DNA of 64,000 nt, from positions 1 to 64,000 of the forward strand of contig JANQFH010000008.1 of NCBI GenBank assembly GCA_028277945.1, in the 5' to 3' direction. Positions 50,354 through 60,303 of this stretch are shown here, piece after piece. Made by a program: the position numbers and the translations under genes. The notes beneath the pieces are model-generated. The model was given only the letters and a program-made list of their open reading frames with translations, had not been told where the DNA came from and ran no database searches. The stretch's first letter is position 1, and each line of letters begins with the position of its first letter. This DNA comes from Oligoflexia bacterium (GTDB lineage Bacteria > Bdellovibrionota_G > JANQFH01).

Positions 50354-51235
50354 TCAACCTCGCTTTGTTAGTGCAACCTTCATGGTACGACCAAGGTGTG
50401 CTGGATTCTCTTCAACAACAACACCGGCGCTGCGAAGGCGTTCGATCTTTTCCTCAGCACCGCCTTGACCGCCGGCAATAATTGCGCCTGCATGTCCCAT
50501 ACGTTTGCCTGGAGGAGCGGTGCGCCCGGCAATGTAGGCGACTACGGGTTTGCGGACGTTGGCTTTGATGTAGTCCGCAGCCTCTTCTTCTGCTTGCCCG
50601 CCAATCTCGCCAATCATGACGATACCATCCGTATCGCTGTCGGCCTCAAAACGTTGCAACAGATCCACAAAGCTGCTGCCAACAATGGGATCACCCCCAA
50701 TACCAATGCAGCTGCTCTGCCCTATGCCAAGTTTGCTGAGCTGATAGACCGCTTCATAGGTGAGGGTACCGCTACGCGAGATCACGCCGACGCGACCGCG
50801 TTTATGAATCGAACCTGGCATGATACCGATTTTGCACGCCTCTGGTGTAATCACACCCGGACAGTTGGGCCCAATGAGGGTGGTTTTGCTGTCTTTAAGC
50901 GTAGCGCATACACTGACCATATCCAACACCGGAATGCCTTCAGTAATGCAGACAATCAACGGGATGTCAGCGGCCGCGGCTTCACAAATGGCGTCTGCAG
51001 CAAAGGGAGCCGGCACAAAGATCATCGATGCGTCGATCGGTCCTAGTTGGTCACACACCTCTGCCACAGAGTCAAACACAGGTAGACCAACGTGCTTCTG
51101 TCCGCCCTTACCCGGAGTCACCCCGGCGACGACTTTGCTGCCATACTCTAAACACTGCTCGGTGTAAAAGGAGCCGTTCTTTCCGGTAATGCCTTGACAG
51201 ATCACGCGTGTCTCTTTGTCAACCAAGATTGCCAT
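50354..51235 (-). CDS. sucD: Succinyl-CoA ligase alpha subunit
   Basis: 293 residues. CoA-binding [25 protein letters not shown], and phospho-His region [20 protein letters not shown]. Forms the enzyme with SucC, making ATP or GTP in the TCA cycle. Its ATG overlaps the sucC stop by one base. Confidence 0.96.
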   Translation of the reverse strand: MAILVDKETRVICQGITGKNGSFYTEQCLEYGSKVVAGVTPGKGGQKHVGLPVFDSVAEVCDQLGPIDASMIFVPAPFAADAICEAAAADIPLIVCITEGIPVLDMVSVCATLKDSKTTLIGPNCPGVITPEACKIGIMPGSIHKRGRVGVISRSGTLTYEAVYQLSKLGIGQSSCIGIGGDPIVGSSFVDLLQRFEADSDTDGIVMIGEIGGQAEEEAADYIKANVRKPVVAYIAGRTAPPGKRMGHAGAIIAGGQGGAEEKIERLRSAGVVVEENPAHLGRTMKVALTKRG

Positions 51236-52404
51236 CAGCGTTGTACTCGCTCGACTATAGTCTTTGCCGCATGTTCTAGGCTCTCTGCCGGTATGAGCGT
51301 TAAACCGCTCTCTGCCAAGATGCTTCTGCCTTGTTCAACGTGCGTGCCTTCAAGTCGTACGACAACCGGAAGGTCGAGAGAGAGGTTCTCTGCTGCCGTG
51401 ACAATACCCTTTGCCACCCGGTCACAGTGAACAATGCCGCCAAAGATGTTGACCAAGATGCCTTTGACTCTCTTTGAAGAGGTTAGCAGTTTAAAAGCAG
51501 CGCTCACCTGCTCACTGCTCACCGAGCCGCCGACATCGAGAAAGTTTGCCGGTTCACCTCCATAGAGCTTGATGAGATCCATGGTTGCCATGGCCAGTCC
51601 TGCGCCGTTGACCATGCAACCGATGTTGCCATCCAGAGAAACAAAGCTAACGCCAATCTCTCTGGCCTGTTGTTCTAGCTGGTTCTCAGCAGCGCGGTTC
51701 TCCTGCTGATAGATTTGCGCAAGCTGACGTTGTCGAAAAGCGGCGTTATCATCGATGCTGAGTTTGCCATCTAGGGCGACGAGGTTACCCTCGGTGGTGA
51801 CAACAAGTGGGTTGATCTCTACCAGCGAAGCGTCCTTGTTGACAAACAGCTGACAGAGATTGCCCAGTAGCGTGGCAAAGCTGACTAGCTGTTTTCCCTC
51901 TAAACCAAGCTTTTTTGCCAGGTTGCGGCCGATATACGGCGAATAGCCAACCGTTGGTAGTGTCGCGGTATGAATCTTTTCCGGCGTCTGCTCAGCCACG
52001 GTTTCGATTTCCACACCCCCTTCACCGCTAGCGATGATGGTCACCGCCTGCTGTTGCCGGTCAACCACCAGGCCAAGATAGAGGCTCTTGTCAATGGTCG
52101 ACTTGGCCTCAACGTAGAGCGTGCGGATGGTCTCACCTGCCGAACCGCTCTGTACGGTAGTCAAGGTTTTGCCGAGAAGCTGTGTGGCTATGCTCTTGGC
52201 CTCTTTGTCGCTTGCGGCAAACTGAATACCACCTGCTTTGCCACGACCGCCAGCCAACACCTGTGCTTTGATGACCACCGGTGTGCCGCCAACCGCCTCA
52301 ATGGCTTTGCTGACCTCACCCACCTCCGTAATGGCTCTGCCTTTGGGTATGGCTATGCCATGTTCGGCAAACAGCGTTTTGGTTTGATATTCGTAGAACT
52401 TCAC
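51235..52404 (-). CDS. sucC: Succinyl-CoA ligase beta subunit
   Basis: 389 residues. ATP-grasp domain starting [32 protein letters not shown], and [11 protein letters not shown]-terminal ligase domain with [13 protein letters not shown]. Partner of SucD. Overlaps mdh by 4 bp. Confidence 0.96.
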   Translation of the reverse strand: MKFYEYQTKTLFAEHGIAIPKGRAITEVGEVSKAIEAVGGTPVVIKAQVLAGGRGKAGGIQFAASDKEAKSIATQLLGKTLTTVQSGSAGETIRTLYVEAKSTIDKSLYLGLVVDRQQQAVTIIASGEGGVEIETVAEQTPEKIHTATLPTVGYSPYIGRNLAKKLGLEGKQLVSFATLLGNLCQLFVNKDASLVEINPLVVTTEGNLVALDGKLSIDDNAAFRQRQLAQIYQQENRAAENQLEQQAREIGVSFVSLDGNIGCMVNGAGLAMATMDLIKLYGGEPANFLDVGGSVSSEQVSAAFKLLTSSKRVKGILVNIFGGIVHCDRVAKGIVTAAENLSLDLPVVVRLEGTHVEQGRSILAESGLTLIPAESLEHAAKTIVERVQR

Positions 52405-53351
52405 AACTTTTCTAAGAGCGTTTTCGCCTTGTTGATGGTGGCTTGGACGGCCTCGGCAGACTTGGCTAAGGCTGCCTTTTCTTCGGCCTGCAGGGGAACT
52501 TCGATAATCTGCTCAACACCGCCTGCGCCCAGTTTTGTTGGCACGCCGAGCGGGAATCCACGATAACCAAACTCGCCGTTTAGAAAAGCGGCACAGGGAA
52601 GTACCCGCTTTTTGTCGTGGATGATGCTGGCTGCCATGCTAACGACGGCGGCAGCCGGTGCATAAAAGGCCGAGCCAGTTTTCAGCAGCGAGACAATTTC
52701 AGCACCACCATCACGGGTGCGCTGGACAATGGCATCGATCTTCTCCTTGGATAACAGCTCAGTAATGGGTATGCCGCCCATACTGGAATAGCGCACCAGC
52801 GGCACCATGCTGTCGCCGTGGCCCCCGAGGACGTAAGCTTGGACATCCTCTACAGAACAGTCGAGCTCTTGCGCTAAGAAGGTACGAAAGCGAGCCGTAT
52901 CCAAAATACCCGCCATGCCAACCACTCTGCTGTCGGGGAAGCCGCTTACCTGCCGTGCGACCCAAGTCATGACGTCCAAGGGGTTGGCCACCATGATAAT
53001 GACGGCCTCGGGAGAGCGCTTGGCTACTTCGCCAATGACCGAATGAACGATTTTAGTGTTGATCTCGAGAAGATCGTCCCGGCTCATCCCTGGTTTGCGT
53101 GGTACGGCTGCGGTGACGATAACAATGTCGCTATCTTTGCTGGCGTCATACTCCTGGCCACCGCGGATGACGAAGTCGCAGTTGTAGACCGGTCCGGCTT
53201 GGCATAGATCTAACGCCTTACCCGCTGCAAGCCCCTCGACAATGTCGATGAGCACTATATCTCCTAGTCGTTCCAGTGCCGCCCAATGCGCGGCGGTAGC
53301 GCCAACGTGGCCAGCACCGATGATGGAGATCTTGCTTCGTTTATTAGCCAT
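52401..53351 (-). CDS. mdh: Malate dehydrogenase (LDH-like type)
   Basis: 316 residues. NAD-binding [25 protein letters not shown], catalytic His in [11 protein letters not shown]. The glutamine-free [12 protein letters not shown] loop has Arg at the substrate-specificity position, fitting malate rather than lactate. Follows icd with 11 bp. Confidence 0.94.
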   Translation of the reverse strand: MANKRSKISIIGAGHVGATAAHWAALERLGDIVLIDIVEGLAAGKALDLCQAGPVYNCDFVIRGGQEYDASKDSDIVIVTAAVPRKPGMSRDDLLEINTKIVHSVIGEVAKRSPEAVIIMVANPLDVMTWVARQVSGFPDSRVVGMAGILDTARFRTFLAQELDCSVEDVQAYVLGGHGDSMVPLVRYSSMGGIPITELLSKEKIDAIVQRTRDGGAEIVSLLKTGSAFYAPAAAVVSMAASIIHDKKRVLPCAAFLNGEFGYRGFPLGVPTKLGAGGVEQIIEVPLQAEEKAALAKSAEAVQATINKAKTLLEKL

Positions 53352-53362
53352 GGCAAACCCTC

Positions 53363-54607
53363 TTAAGCCAAGTTGTTGCTGATGGCGGTGGCGAATTCAG
53401 AACATTTGAGCAGGGTTGCACCCTCTAGGTGGCGGGCGAGATCGTAGGTGACCCGCTTTTGTTGGATGGTCTTTTGTAGACCTTGCACCACTGCGTCCGC
53501 AGCCTCCTGCCAGCCAAGATGCTCCAGCATCATCACTCCCGAGAGAATCAGCGATGATGGGTTCACCTTGTCTTGGTTAGCGTATTTGGGGGCAGTGCCA
53601 TGGGTGGCTTCAAACAGCGCCGCTTGATCACCAATATTGGCACCTGGTGCCATGCCAAGTCCACCCACCTGAGCAGCACCCGCATCTGAGAGGTAATCGC
53701 CATTCAAGTTGGGAGAGGCGATCACATCATACTCATGCGGTCGGATCAGCAGCTGCTGAAACATGTTGTCGGCAATGCGATCTTTAATGACGATCTTGCC
53801 GGCAGGTGCTTTACCATCATGGTTTTGCCACAGCTCATCCTCTGTGATCGTCTGCTGCGGAAAGGCCTCTTTGGCAATCTCATAGCCCCACTCTTTGAAT
53901 GCCCCTTCAGTAAACTTCATGATGTTGCCTTTGTGCACCAGGGTAACGCTGCTGCGCTGATGATCGATGGCGTATTGGATGGCCATACGGATGAGCCGTT
54001 TTGAAGCAGTGATGCTGATCGGTTTGATGCCAACACCAGAGTCCTCGCGTACCTTGGCCTTGAGTTCGTTGTTCAAAAAGTGGATTAGCCGCATGGCTTC
54101 GTTGCTGCCCTGTTTCCACTCAAGGCCGGAGTAGACATCTTCGGTATTCTCGCGAAAGATGACAAAGTCGACTTTCTCTGGCTCCTTGACCGGTGCTGGG
54201 ACTCCAGTGAAGTAACGTATTGGGCGTACACAGGCGTAGAGCTCTAACAGCTGTCGCAAGCTGACGTTGAGGCTACGAAAACCTCCACCTACGGGCGTGG
54301 TCAGCGGTCCTTTGATGGCTACACGATAAGTGGCAATGGCCTTGAGGGTATCTTCGGGCAGCCACTCACCATAGTGGGCTTGGGCCTTTTCCCCGGCATA
54401 AATCTCAAACCAGTGAATCTTACGTTTTCCAGCGTAGGCTTTGTTGACCGCGGCATCAAGCACCTCTCTGCAGGCACGCCAAATGTCAGGACCGATACCA
54501 TCGCCTTCAATAAAGGGGAGGATCGGCGTATCGGGTACGCGCAGCCGGTTGCCCGTCTCCATGTGGATGGTCTCACCACTGGTTGGTGGGGATAGCTTCT
54601 GAAACAT
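53363..54607 (-). CDS. icd: Isocitrate dehydrogenase (NADP type)
   Basis: 414 residues. [14 protein letters not shown] near the start, [34 protein letters not shown] and the C-terminal nucleotide loop region HGTAPKYA match the prokaryotic NADP-dependent enzyme. AAGGA precedes the ATG. First gene of the TCA operon; its promoter lies in 54608-54753, divergent from efp. Confidence 0.95.
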   Translation of the reverse strand: MFQKLSPPTSGETIHMETGNRLRVPDTPILPFIEGDGIGPDIWRACREVLDAAVNKAYAGKRKIHWFEIYAGEKAQAHYGEWLPEDTLKAIATYRVAIKGPLTTPVGGGFRSLNVSLRQLLELYACVRPIRYFTGVPAPVKEPEKVDFVIFRENTEDVYSGLEWKQGSNEAMRLIHFLNNELKAKVREDSGVGIKPISITASKRLIRMAIQYAIDHQRSSVTLVHKGNIMKFTEGAFKEWGYEIAKEAFPQQTITEDELWQNHDGKAPAGKIVIKDRIADNMFQQLLIRPHEYDVIASPNLNGDYLSDAGAAQVGGLGMAPGANIGDQAALFEATHGTAPKYANQDKVNPSSLILSGVMMLEHLGWQEAADAVVQGLQKTIQQKRVTYDLARHLEGATLLKCSEFATAISNNLA

Positions 54608-54753
54608 AGGTTTTCCTTAACTAGCAGTCTTTTTTAAACTTTTGGCCGTTGATAGCCAGCGTTGCAACGGCTCCTGCCTCTACCAAATATTAAGGTTAAG
54701 ATCCAGCTTTATTGACCTCTTGCAATTCCCGCGGCTTTTGGGCATGAACTCTC

Positions 54754-55320
54754 ATGCTCACAGCAACGCAGATTCGCGTGGGACACCTGATCGAGGTAGA
54801 TGGGAAGGTCTACCGTGTCTTACAGATGGATCACGTCACTCCGGGTAAGGGGCGTGGTCATGTACAGGTGAAGATGCGTGATATTGCAGATGGCACATCG
54901 AGAACTCAGCGTTTCCGTTCTGATGAGAAGGTGAGCAAAATACACCTAGAGCAGCGTTCGATGGAGTACCTCTACGATGAGGGGGAGCGGTTGACGTTTA
55001 TGGACAGTGAGAGCTTTGAACAGATCAGCCTCTCCAAGGATCTCCTTGGAGAGGCTGCTGGTTTTTTGACAGCCAACGCTCAGGTGGCTGTGAACTTTCA
55101 TGAAGACAAAGCCGTTGGGATCGAATTACCCGTTGCGGTCGACCTCAAGGTCGTTTCTGCTGGAGCTGTGCTCAAAGGTGCAACGGCAACGGCTCAATAC
55201 AAACCAGCTACCCTAGAAACCGGAATAGATATCCAAGTACCGACTTTCATCAAGACAGGGGATATCATCCGTGTTGAGGTTGCAACCGGTAAGTATCTTG
55301 AAAGAGTTCGCTCCGCTTAA
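54754..55320 (+). CDS. efp: Translation elongation factor P
   Basis: 188 residues, three beta-barrel domains of EF-P. The tip loop reads HVTPGKGRGHVQVKM with the conserved Lys, the site beta-lysylated in many bacteria. EF-P rescues ribosomes stalled at proline runs. No modification genes (epmA, epmB) are adjacent. Single gene, divergent from icd. Confidence 0.95.
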   Translation: MLTATQIRVGHLIEVDGKVYRVLQMDHVTPGKGRGHVQVKMRDIADGTSRTQRFRSDEKVSKIHLEQRSMEYLYDEGERLTFMDSESFEQISLSKDLLGEAAGFLTANAQVAVNFHEDKAVGIELPVAVDLKVVSAGAVLKGATATAQYKPATLETGIDIQVPTFIKTGDIIRVEVATGKYLERVRSA

Positions 55321-55369
55321 CTTCGCACAGTCAGTAGTGACGGGTCATCTGATCCCATCGACACAAAGC

Positions 55370-55389
55370 AAGTAACCCAGAGGTTACTT
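55370..55389. terminator. Hairpin between efp and the histone-like gene
   Basis: AAGTAACC-CAGA-GGTTACTT, a perfect 8-bp stem, overlaps the stop of the histone-like gene and lies 50 bp past the efp stop. Could serve both convergent genes; no strong T-run. Confidence 0.45.
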
Positions 55390-55758
55390 CTTCCGTCTGC
55401 GGCGTCTTCTTCTCTTAGGCTTTGCCGTTTCTTTAGCGGCTCTCTTCTTACGACGTCTAGCTGGCTTTTTCTTTGCAGCTTTTTTACGACGACGTGCTGG
55501 TTTTTTCTTTGTTGCTTTCTTTGCAGCTTTTTTACGACGACGTGCTGGTTTTTTCTTTGTTGCTTTTTTCGCAGCTTTTTTACGACGACGTACTGGTTTT
55601 TTCTTTGCGGACTTTTTTGTCGCCTTTTTTCTGCGGGTAGCTTTTTTGCGTGTTGCTTTCTTTTTCGCTACCTTTCTCTTGGCTGTGCGCTTCTTCGGTT
55701 TTCTACGGGTCGCTTTTTTCTTGGCTGCTGTCTTCTTGCGTTTACGTTTCACGGCCAT
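55384..55758 (-). CDS. Lys/Arg-rich histone H1-like protein
   Basis: 124 residues, almost only Lys, Arg, Ala, Thr and Pro, with KKPARRRKKA-type repeats as in eukaryotic H1 tails and bacterial HC-like proteins. It should coat or condense DNA. The coding region contains a 48-bp tandem repeat. A strong RBS (AAAGGAGG) and TATAAT (55788-55793, minus strand) predict high expression. Confidence 0.8.
   Translation of the reverse strand: MAVKRKRKKTAAKKKATRRKPKKRTAKRKVAKKKATRKKATRRKKATKKSAKKKPVRRRKKAAKKATKKKPARRRKKAAKKATKKKPARRRKKAAKKKPARRRKKRAAKETAKPKRRRRRRRKK
55475..55618. repeat. 48-bp tandem repeat inside the histone-like gene
   Basis: Units begin at 55475, 55523 and 55571; the first two are almost identical and the third has diverged at its end. 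Each encodes 16 residues around KKKPARRRKKAAKKAT. In-frame unit length allows copy-number change without frameshift. Confidence 0.75.
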
Positions 55759-55787
55759 GATATTCCTCCTTTGGGAAGTTTATATAA

Positions 55788-55793
55788 ATTATA
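55788..55793 (-). promoter_or_regulatory. -10 element of the histone-like gene
   Basis: TATAAT on the minus strand, about 30 bp before the start codon, in an AT-rich spacer (55759-55884). Short leader with a consensus Shine-Dalgarno AAAGGAGG. Confidence 0.5.
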
Positions 55794-55884
55794 TACTAAT
55801 TAAATTTTATTAAGATATCAATTATAAAATTAAATCTGAGGTCACTTTCGCGCCGTGTCGTTTACCGATGATTTTCACAGAAAT

Positions 55885-58467
55885 CTACTTTCCTCCGATT
55901 CCTGTTCCTTGATCACCGATATCAAGACCCGGATCGTGTGGTCCGACATAGGTGACAATGTCCCCGTCCAGAACACCATGGTAGGGGCCTTCGACTTCAG
56001 GAGGAACACCAAGGTAGATAGCCATATCCCTGGCATCTTCAAGCCAACCTGGATCAGGTAGGGGTGGATAGTAGGGTTTATTGTCTTGGCATGCGGTCAC
56101 GGGGTTTTGCTCGATCATGGGATAGAAATAGCCACTACCCAGGTCTCCACCAAAGGTATTGGCACCATTCCAGGTCAACTGCACCTTTGCTCGCGTCATG
56201 ACGGCGTTTGGTTCGATCGAGGCCTTCATCAATCCGGCGTAAATCCTCTGTAGCTGGGGTGCATAGGTGAGCTCCTGCAGGTTCGGTTCGATGAGAGCAC
56301 TGCTAAAAAACATATCGACCACGCTGTGGTTACTCTCTTTCATAGCTATAGCGGTTTTGATCATGGGTGCGCCATACAACAGGCCATTGTTGTATCCTGC
56401 GGCAATAGCCGCTTGACTCATCATCTGCGGCTGCAGGAAATTATCACAGTAGACCGTATTGCCGACTTTGGTCACGGTCTGCATATTTACCAGCGCGCCG
56501 GGGTTGGCTAACAGATCCAGCACCATCTGGGAGAAGGCAGTATAGGAGGCCAACAGCGGCGTGGTGTTGGCAGAAATCTGGTAAGCGGTAGGGCGGCTTT
56601 CACCATCGATGTAAATCGGCTTAAAGTCCGTTATCGGACCATCGGTGAACTCAAGAATCTGTCCCAGCTTTATGACGTTGCCGGGATCAGGAGCCGGATC
56701 GGGTAGGGAGGTGTTGACTCCTACCATAAATATAAATAGGCCGCCTGGGACAATCGTGCCATCCGCAGCTTCAGCTGGCGAAGTGAGGATCATGACGCTG
56801 TCGTGCCACTGGGTTGGCTTGGCAATACCAGCCCCGACAATGAGAGTCGAGACACCCTCTGGAAAGAGCAGGTTGTAGTCGGCAAAGGTCGTAAACTCTT
56901 TATCATCTGGCGGCGTGGTTGTGGGGTCATCCCGATAGATCAATTTAGCCTTGCGAATGCGGTCTTTGTTTGCCTGGAGTGCTGGATTATCAGGAGGAGT
57001 GTCATGCGACATCAGCCAACGTACGTCTTTACCCGCCGTATTGAAGGGCACCATCACCGTGGCACTGTTGAAGCCGGGGATGGTGTGCTGGTAACTAGGC
57101 GAGTCGACCGAGATCTCACCGTTTTCATCTTCCATAATTTCAATGATTTGTGCTGTGTAGTCGATTTCTGTGCCGGATAGTTCGCCCTGGCGCGCGAGCA
57201 GGACGCTGACATCACCAAAGTAGGGGTTGTGATCGATGTTGAGCGCGGGCATCTTTGGATCGTATCCCAGCGGATCAAAGACCTCGCCATCCTCGATAAA
57301 CTGCAATTTGCCGCCTACCACTTCGGTGCCACTACCTTGAGTGGTTAACGTATAGACATTTCTAATGGCGACGACGCTGTCTGAGGTGGGAACGAGGACG
57401 CCGGCGCCAGGCTGTAAGATCTCGCCTGCATCACCCTGATAGTTTTCAGATGGGGTGGCCCTGAGTGCGGCTAATTTTGATAGGTTGTTGCCTCCCAGCT
57501 TGCCCTGTAATGAGATGGTGGCGGAATTGGTCTCTGTGCGTTCGCTGGTGGCAAATCGAAACGACAGGTTGATTTGAGCCACGTTCTTTGCTGTTTCGAG
57601 ATCGGTGCTACTAACCTGTGAGGTCAGGTCGTTCAAGACAGCGGTGAGCTGCATATCATGGAATCTTGCCTGCGTAACCTTCTGAGCGGCATCGTCGTTG
57701 TCGATCGTACGGTAGAGCGTTACCTTGTTGTCGCTATCGGGTGCCAAGAAGTACTTCTCCAGCTGTACCCTTTGGATGGTCGAAGTCTCCGGGGTAAAGG
57801 GCTGCATGTTATCTGGGTCGTTGTAGAGGCTGCTGGAATCCTTGTACTCAAAGGCGGTAACTGCGGTGCCATCGGACAGTTTCAGTATGGAGTCGGTGTA
57901 ATTCTCAAGGCTGAAGGTTACAGCGGTTGGATTTGCAGCATCCGGAATGAAGACAGGGTCATCCTCACCAATGCGCTTCAGCTCAAAGGCATCGCGGTTG
58001 CTGATGATGACAAGATCATCGCTTTCAAAGGGAGGAAGCTGGCCAGCGGTAACCTTAACCGTGATGCTTGTGGCGTTTGCAGCGAAGTTTTGGTTCAGGC
58101 CGTACTCAGCACCCAAAGTCTGGATAAAGGTCAGTTGATCTGGCGAGGTCGAGGCTTCACCGAACTTATTGCCCGGTTCAGCAACCACTGGAATCGGCCC
58201 GTCGATCATCAACACCCGTCCGTAATTGTGGCTGTCGACATCCTGATAGACCTTGGAGAGAGAGTTGACGATCATTTCCTTGGCACGCCGCATGTCTGAG
58301 GTTGCCTGAGAGACGAGCCTCTCTTGTTTTTGACGCTCTTCAGAACCGCGCATGACTTGGTAGATTCCCGCAATGATGATTGTCACGGCCAGAGAGGTAA
58401 TGGTGATCTCAACCAGCGAGATGCCCTGGTGTCTACGTTTCCCAAAGGATGTGAAGATGTGTCTCAC
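55885..58467 (-). CDS. Giant pilin-like protein with prepilin N-terminal methylation site
   Basis: 860 residues. The N-terminus carries a prepilin peptidase site: basic leader, Gly15, then ISLVE with Glu at +5, and a hydrophobic helix (ITSLAVTIIIAGIYQVM). The remainder is a very long, beta-rich region unlike any pilin I know, with proline-rich patches. Pseudopilins/minor pilins are normally 150-250 residues; at 860 this may be a tip adhesin or PilW/PilY-like component. Partner gene upstream (58486) starts in the same operon. Confidence 0.75.
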   Translation of the reverse strand: MRHIFTSFGKRRHQGISLVEITITSLAVTIIIAGIYQVMRGSEERQKQERLVSQATSDMRRAKEMIVNSLSKVYQDVDSHNYGRVLMIDGPIPVVAEPGNKFGEASTSPDQLTFIQTLGAEYGLNQNFAANATSITVKVTAGQLPPFESDDLVIISNRDAFELKRIGEDDPVFIPDAANPTAVTFSLENYTDSILKLSDGTAVTAFEYKDSSSLYNDPDNMQPFTPETSTIQRVQLEKYFLAPDSDNKVTLYRTIDNDDAAQKVTQARFHDMQLTAVLNDLTSQVSSTDLETAKNVAQINLSFRFATSERTETNSATISLQGKLGGNNLSKLAALRATPSENYQGDAGEILQPGAGVLVPTSDSVVAIRNVYTLTTQGSGTEVVGGKLQFIEDGEVFDPLGYDPKMPALNIDHNPYFGDVSVLLARQGELSGTEIDYTAQIIEIMEDENGEISVDSPSYQHTIPGFNSATVMVPFNTAGKDVRWLMSHDTPPDNPALQANKDRIRKAKLIYRDDPTTTPPDDKEFTTFADYNLLFPEGVSTLIVGAGIAKPTQWHDSVMILTSPAEAADGTIVPGGLFIFMVGVNTSLPDPAPDPGNVIKLGQILEFTDGPITDFKPIYIDGESRPTAYQISANTTPLLASYTAFSQMVLDLLANPGALVNMQTVTKVGNTVYCDNFLQPQMMSQAAIAAGYNNGLLYGAPMIKTAIAMKESNHSVVDMFFSSALIEPNLQELTYAPQLQRIYAGLMKASIEPNAVMTRAKVQLTWNGANTFGGDLGSGYFYPMIEQNPVTACQDNKPYYPPLPDPGWLEDARDMAIYLGVPPEVEGPYHGVLDGDIVTYVGPHDPGLDIGDQGTGIGGK

Positions 58468-58485
58468 GGTGTTACTCCTTAATGC

Positions 58486-60045
58486 TTATTCGAGGTAGGC
58501 CTTTTTTGCCTTGGCAAGCCAGTGGTCATACTCTGGCATGCCTGGGTTAAGATCGGATGCCGACAGGAGTAGCGGATAGGCAGAGGAAAACTCCTGGCGG
58601 TGAAACTTCATTTTGCCAAGCCGATAGAGGCGTGCGGCCATGGTTCGCATTTCTTCGTTACCGATGATGCTCTTACGGTAGCTACGGCGTTGGAAGTCAT
58701 TTTCCAGGGTTGTATAGGCTTCATTGAGCTTGTCTCGCAGCTTACCGCAGTGTTGTGCATCCAGCGGTTCTAGCAGAGCTAACGTACGTTGGTGCGCTGT
58801 TCGAATCTCTTCCTTGCTGGCAACCGTCCACGGTAGGTTGAGACGGTGAAAGTAGTTACTGGATTCCAGCCAGTTTGGAACTGGCGCAGGCTTATCCGTT
58901 TGCCGATGCGCTTGGGGATGCCGCAGCTCGACCAGTCCCGTTGCAACTAGGGCGACAATAAAGGCGCGAACATCAAGCCGAGCCAGTTCAGGGTTGTTGA
59001 ACAGCGCTCGTGGTGTTGGCTGCTGAGAGACAATATGTTCCCAGAGCGCGGCTTCCTGATTGCTGTGAAAGAATAGGTGCAGCGGACGTTTTCCTTGGAC
59101 AATGCGAAAGTCTCTAAAGTTACAGAGCAGCGGTAGGGTGACCTCATCACGATGTCGTGCTTGGCGGTATAGGCTGTGAAAACACGCCTGCTGTAGGTCT
59201 AGCTCTGGCTCAATCCAATCGAGCTGCTGCTTGGGTTCTTCACGATAGAAGAAAAACTCTCCCTCTTGCCAATGCAAAATCTCATCGAGTTTGATCTCTA
59301 GCTGCCACTGCAGACCCTTTTGGATTTCTTCCCAGGAGAGTAGGCCCCTTTCCAAGAGGATGGTGCCTTGTCTTTTGCCAGTACGTACCATCGCCACTAG
59401 ACTTGCATGGAGCTCTTCTTGGCTGATGGATCCCACCCGTTTAAGAATCCTACCAAGACAGTAGTTCTCGTTAAATTTAGAAGAGTGGATTTCAGTGGGT
59501 ATGCCTTCTCGCAACTGCAAATTACGAAACTCATCGTTATGATAAATACGTAAGACACCGTTTTCTGCCTTCTCTTTGAGGTGCATCAACAGCAGCGGTA
59601 GGCTGCAACAGTTGAGGTCCTTGCCCGAGGAGGCAAATATATGGCGGTCGACAAAGGTATGAACGAGCTTGCCGGAAAAGGTGACTTGTTGCTCAGTTCC
59701 CTGCCGCTGTTGGTTGATCCAACTTTCAATAAGCTGCATCTGTTGTTTAGAGACGTCGACGAACTGGACGCCGGCACCAAAGGATTGCGTCTGGACTACT
59801 TTGCCATCGAGTTCGATTTCTCTCTTTGCACCTGGAAGTTCAAAGCCGAGACGGAGCATCGTGCCAACAGGGGGAGGAAAGGGGGTTTCAATGAAGACCC
59901 CGCCTTTACTGAAATCACGGCTGTAGAGCTCGAGAAATTCGTCTTTGCTGTGGCAGCGAATCTTCTGTTTGACGTAGATCCGCGAGCTTCGACGTCTCTC
60001 CCGTTTGCGCCGTTGGCTATGCCTTTTTCCTCCACCTTTTGGCAT
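58486..60045 (-). CDS. PilZ - DUF4388 - J-like regulator
   Basis: 519 residues. PilZ domain (RRRSSRIYVKQKI ... SRDFSKGGVFIET) with the RxxxR and D/NxSxxG c-di-GMP-binding motifs; then a DUF4388 region (about 130-275: LLLMHLKEKAENGVLRIYHN); then a J-like helical region (YFHRLNLPWTVASKEEIRTA; LNEAYTTLENDFQRRSYRKS) and C-terminal TPR-like helices. Probably a c-di-GMP effector; 18 bp upstream of the giant pilin gene, which suggests control of pilus or adhesion. Confidence 0.82.
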   Translation of the reverse strand: MPKGGGKRHSQRRKRERRRSSRIYVKQKIRCHSKDEFLELYSRDFSKGGVFIETPFPPPVGTMLRLGFELPGAKREIELDGKVVQTQSFGAGVQFVDVSKQQMQLIESWINQQRQGTEQQVTFSGKLVHTFVDRHIFASSGKDLNCCSLPLLLMHLKEKAENGVLRIYHNDEFRNLQLREGIPTEIHSSKFNENYCLGRILKRVGSISQEELHASLVAMVRTGKRQGTILLERGLLSWEEIQKGLQWQLEIKLDEILHWQEGEFFFYREEPKQQLDWIEPELDLQQACFHSLYRQARHRDEVTLPLLCNFRDFRIVQGKRPLHLFFHSNQEAALWEHIVSQQPTPRALFNNPELARLDVRAFIVALVATGLVELRHPQAHRQTDKPAPVPNWLESSNYFHRLNLPWTVASKEEIRTAHQRTLALLEPLDAQHCGKLRDKLNEAYTTLENDFQRRSYRKSIIGNEEMRTMAARLYRLGKMKFHRQEFSSAYPLLLSASDLNPGMPEYDHWLAKAKKAYLE

Positions 60046-60303
60046 CTCTAGAGTTCCCCCTGGAAAACCTTGAATATAGGAATTAAAGTTCCTTTTTTTG
60101 ATATTATTTTGGATTTATTAATAAATCCTTCTCAAACAACGCACCTTGTAATAATAAAAGTTTAACAATATCAATATAATTAGTCAATATGGAAAAACCC
60201 AAAACTAACACGGTCTTTAGGAACTATAGTTTACAGAAAGAAAGGCGATCGCTGCTATCGCGCTCGCTTGCTTTGCCGGATTGGAGTTGTTAAGAATTGT
60301 CGA
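60046..60303. other. AT-rich divergent promoter region
   Basis: Between the PilZ gene and the CCA-adding enzyme. Strongly AT-rich at 60080-60185 with several TATAAT-like stretches; it must contain promoters in both directions, but none stands out. No gene seen. Confidence 0.45.

Noticed and set aside
50396-51046. 216-codon plus-strand frame
   Set aside because: Antisense shadow of sucD, a fully supported gene.
51970-52566. 198-codon plus-strand frame
   Set aside because: Antisense to sucC and mdh; no start signal or domain.
57658-58299. 213-codon plus-strand frame
   Set aside because: Antisense to the giant pilin-like gene; no motif.
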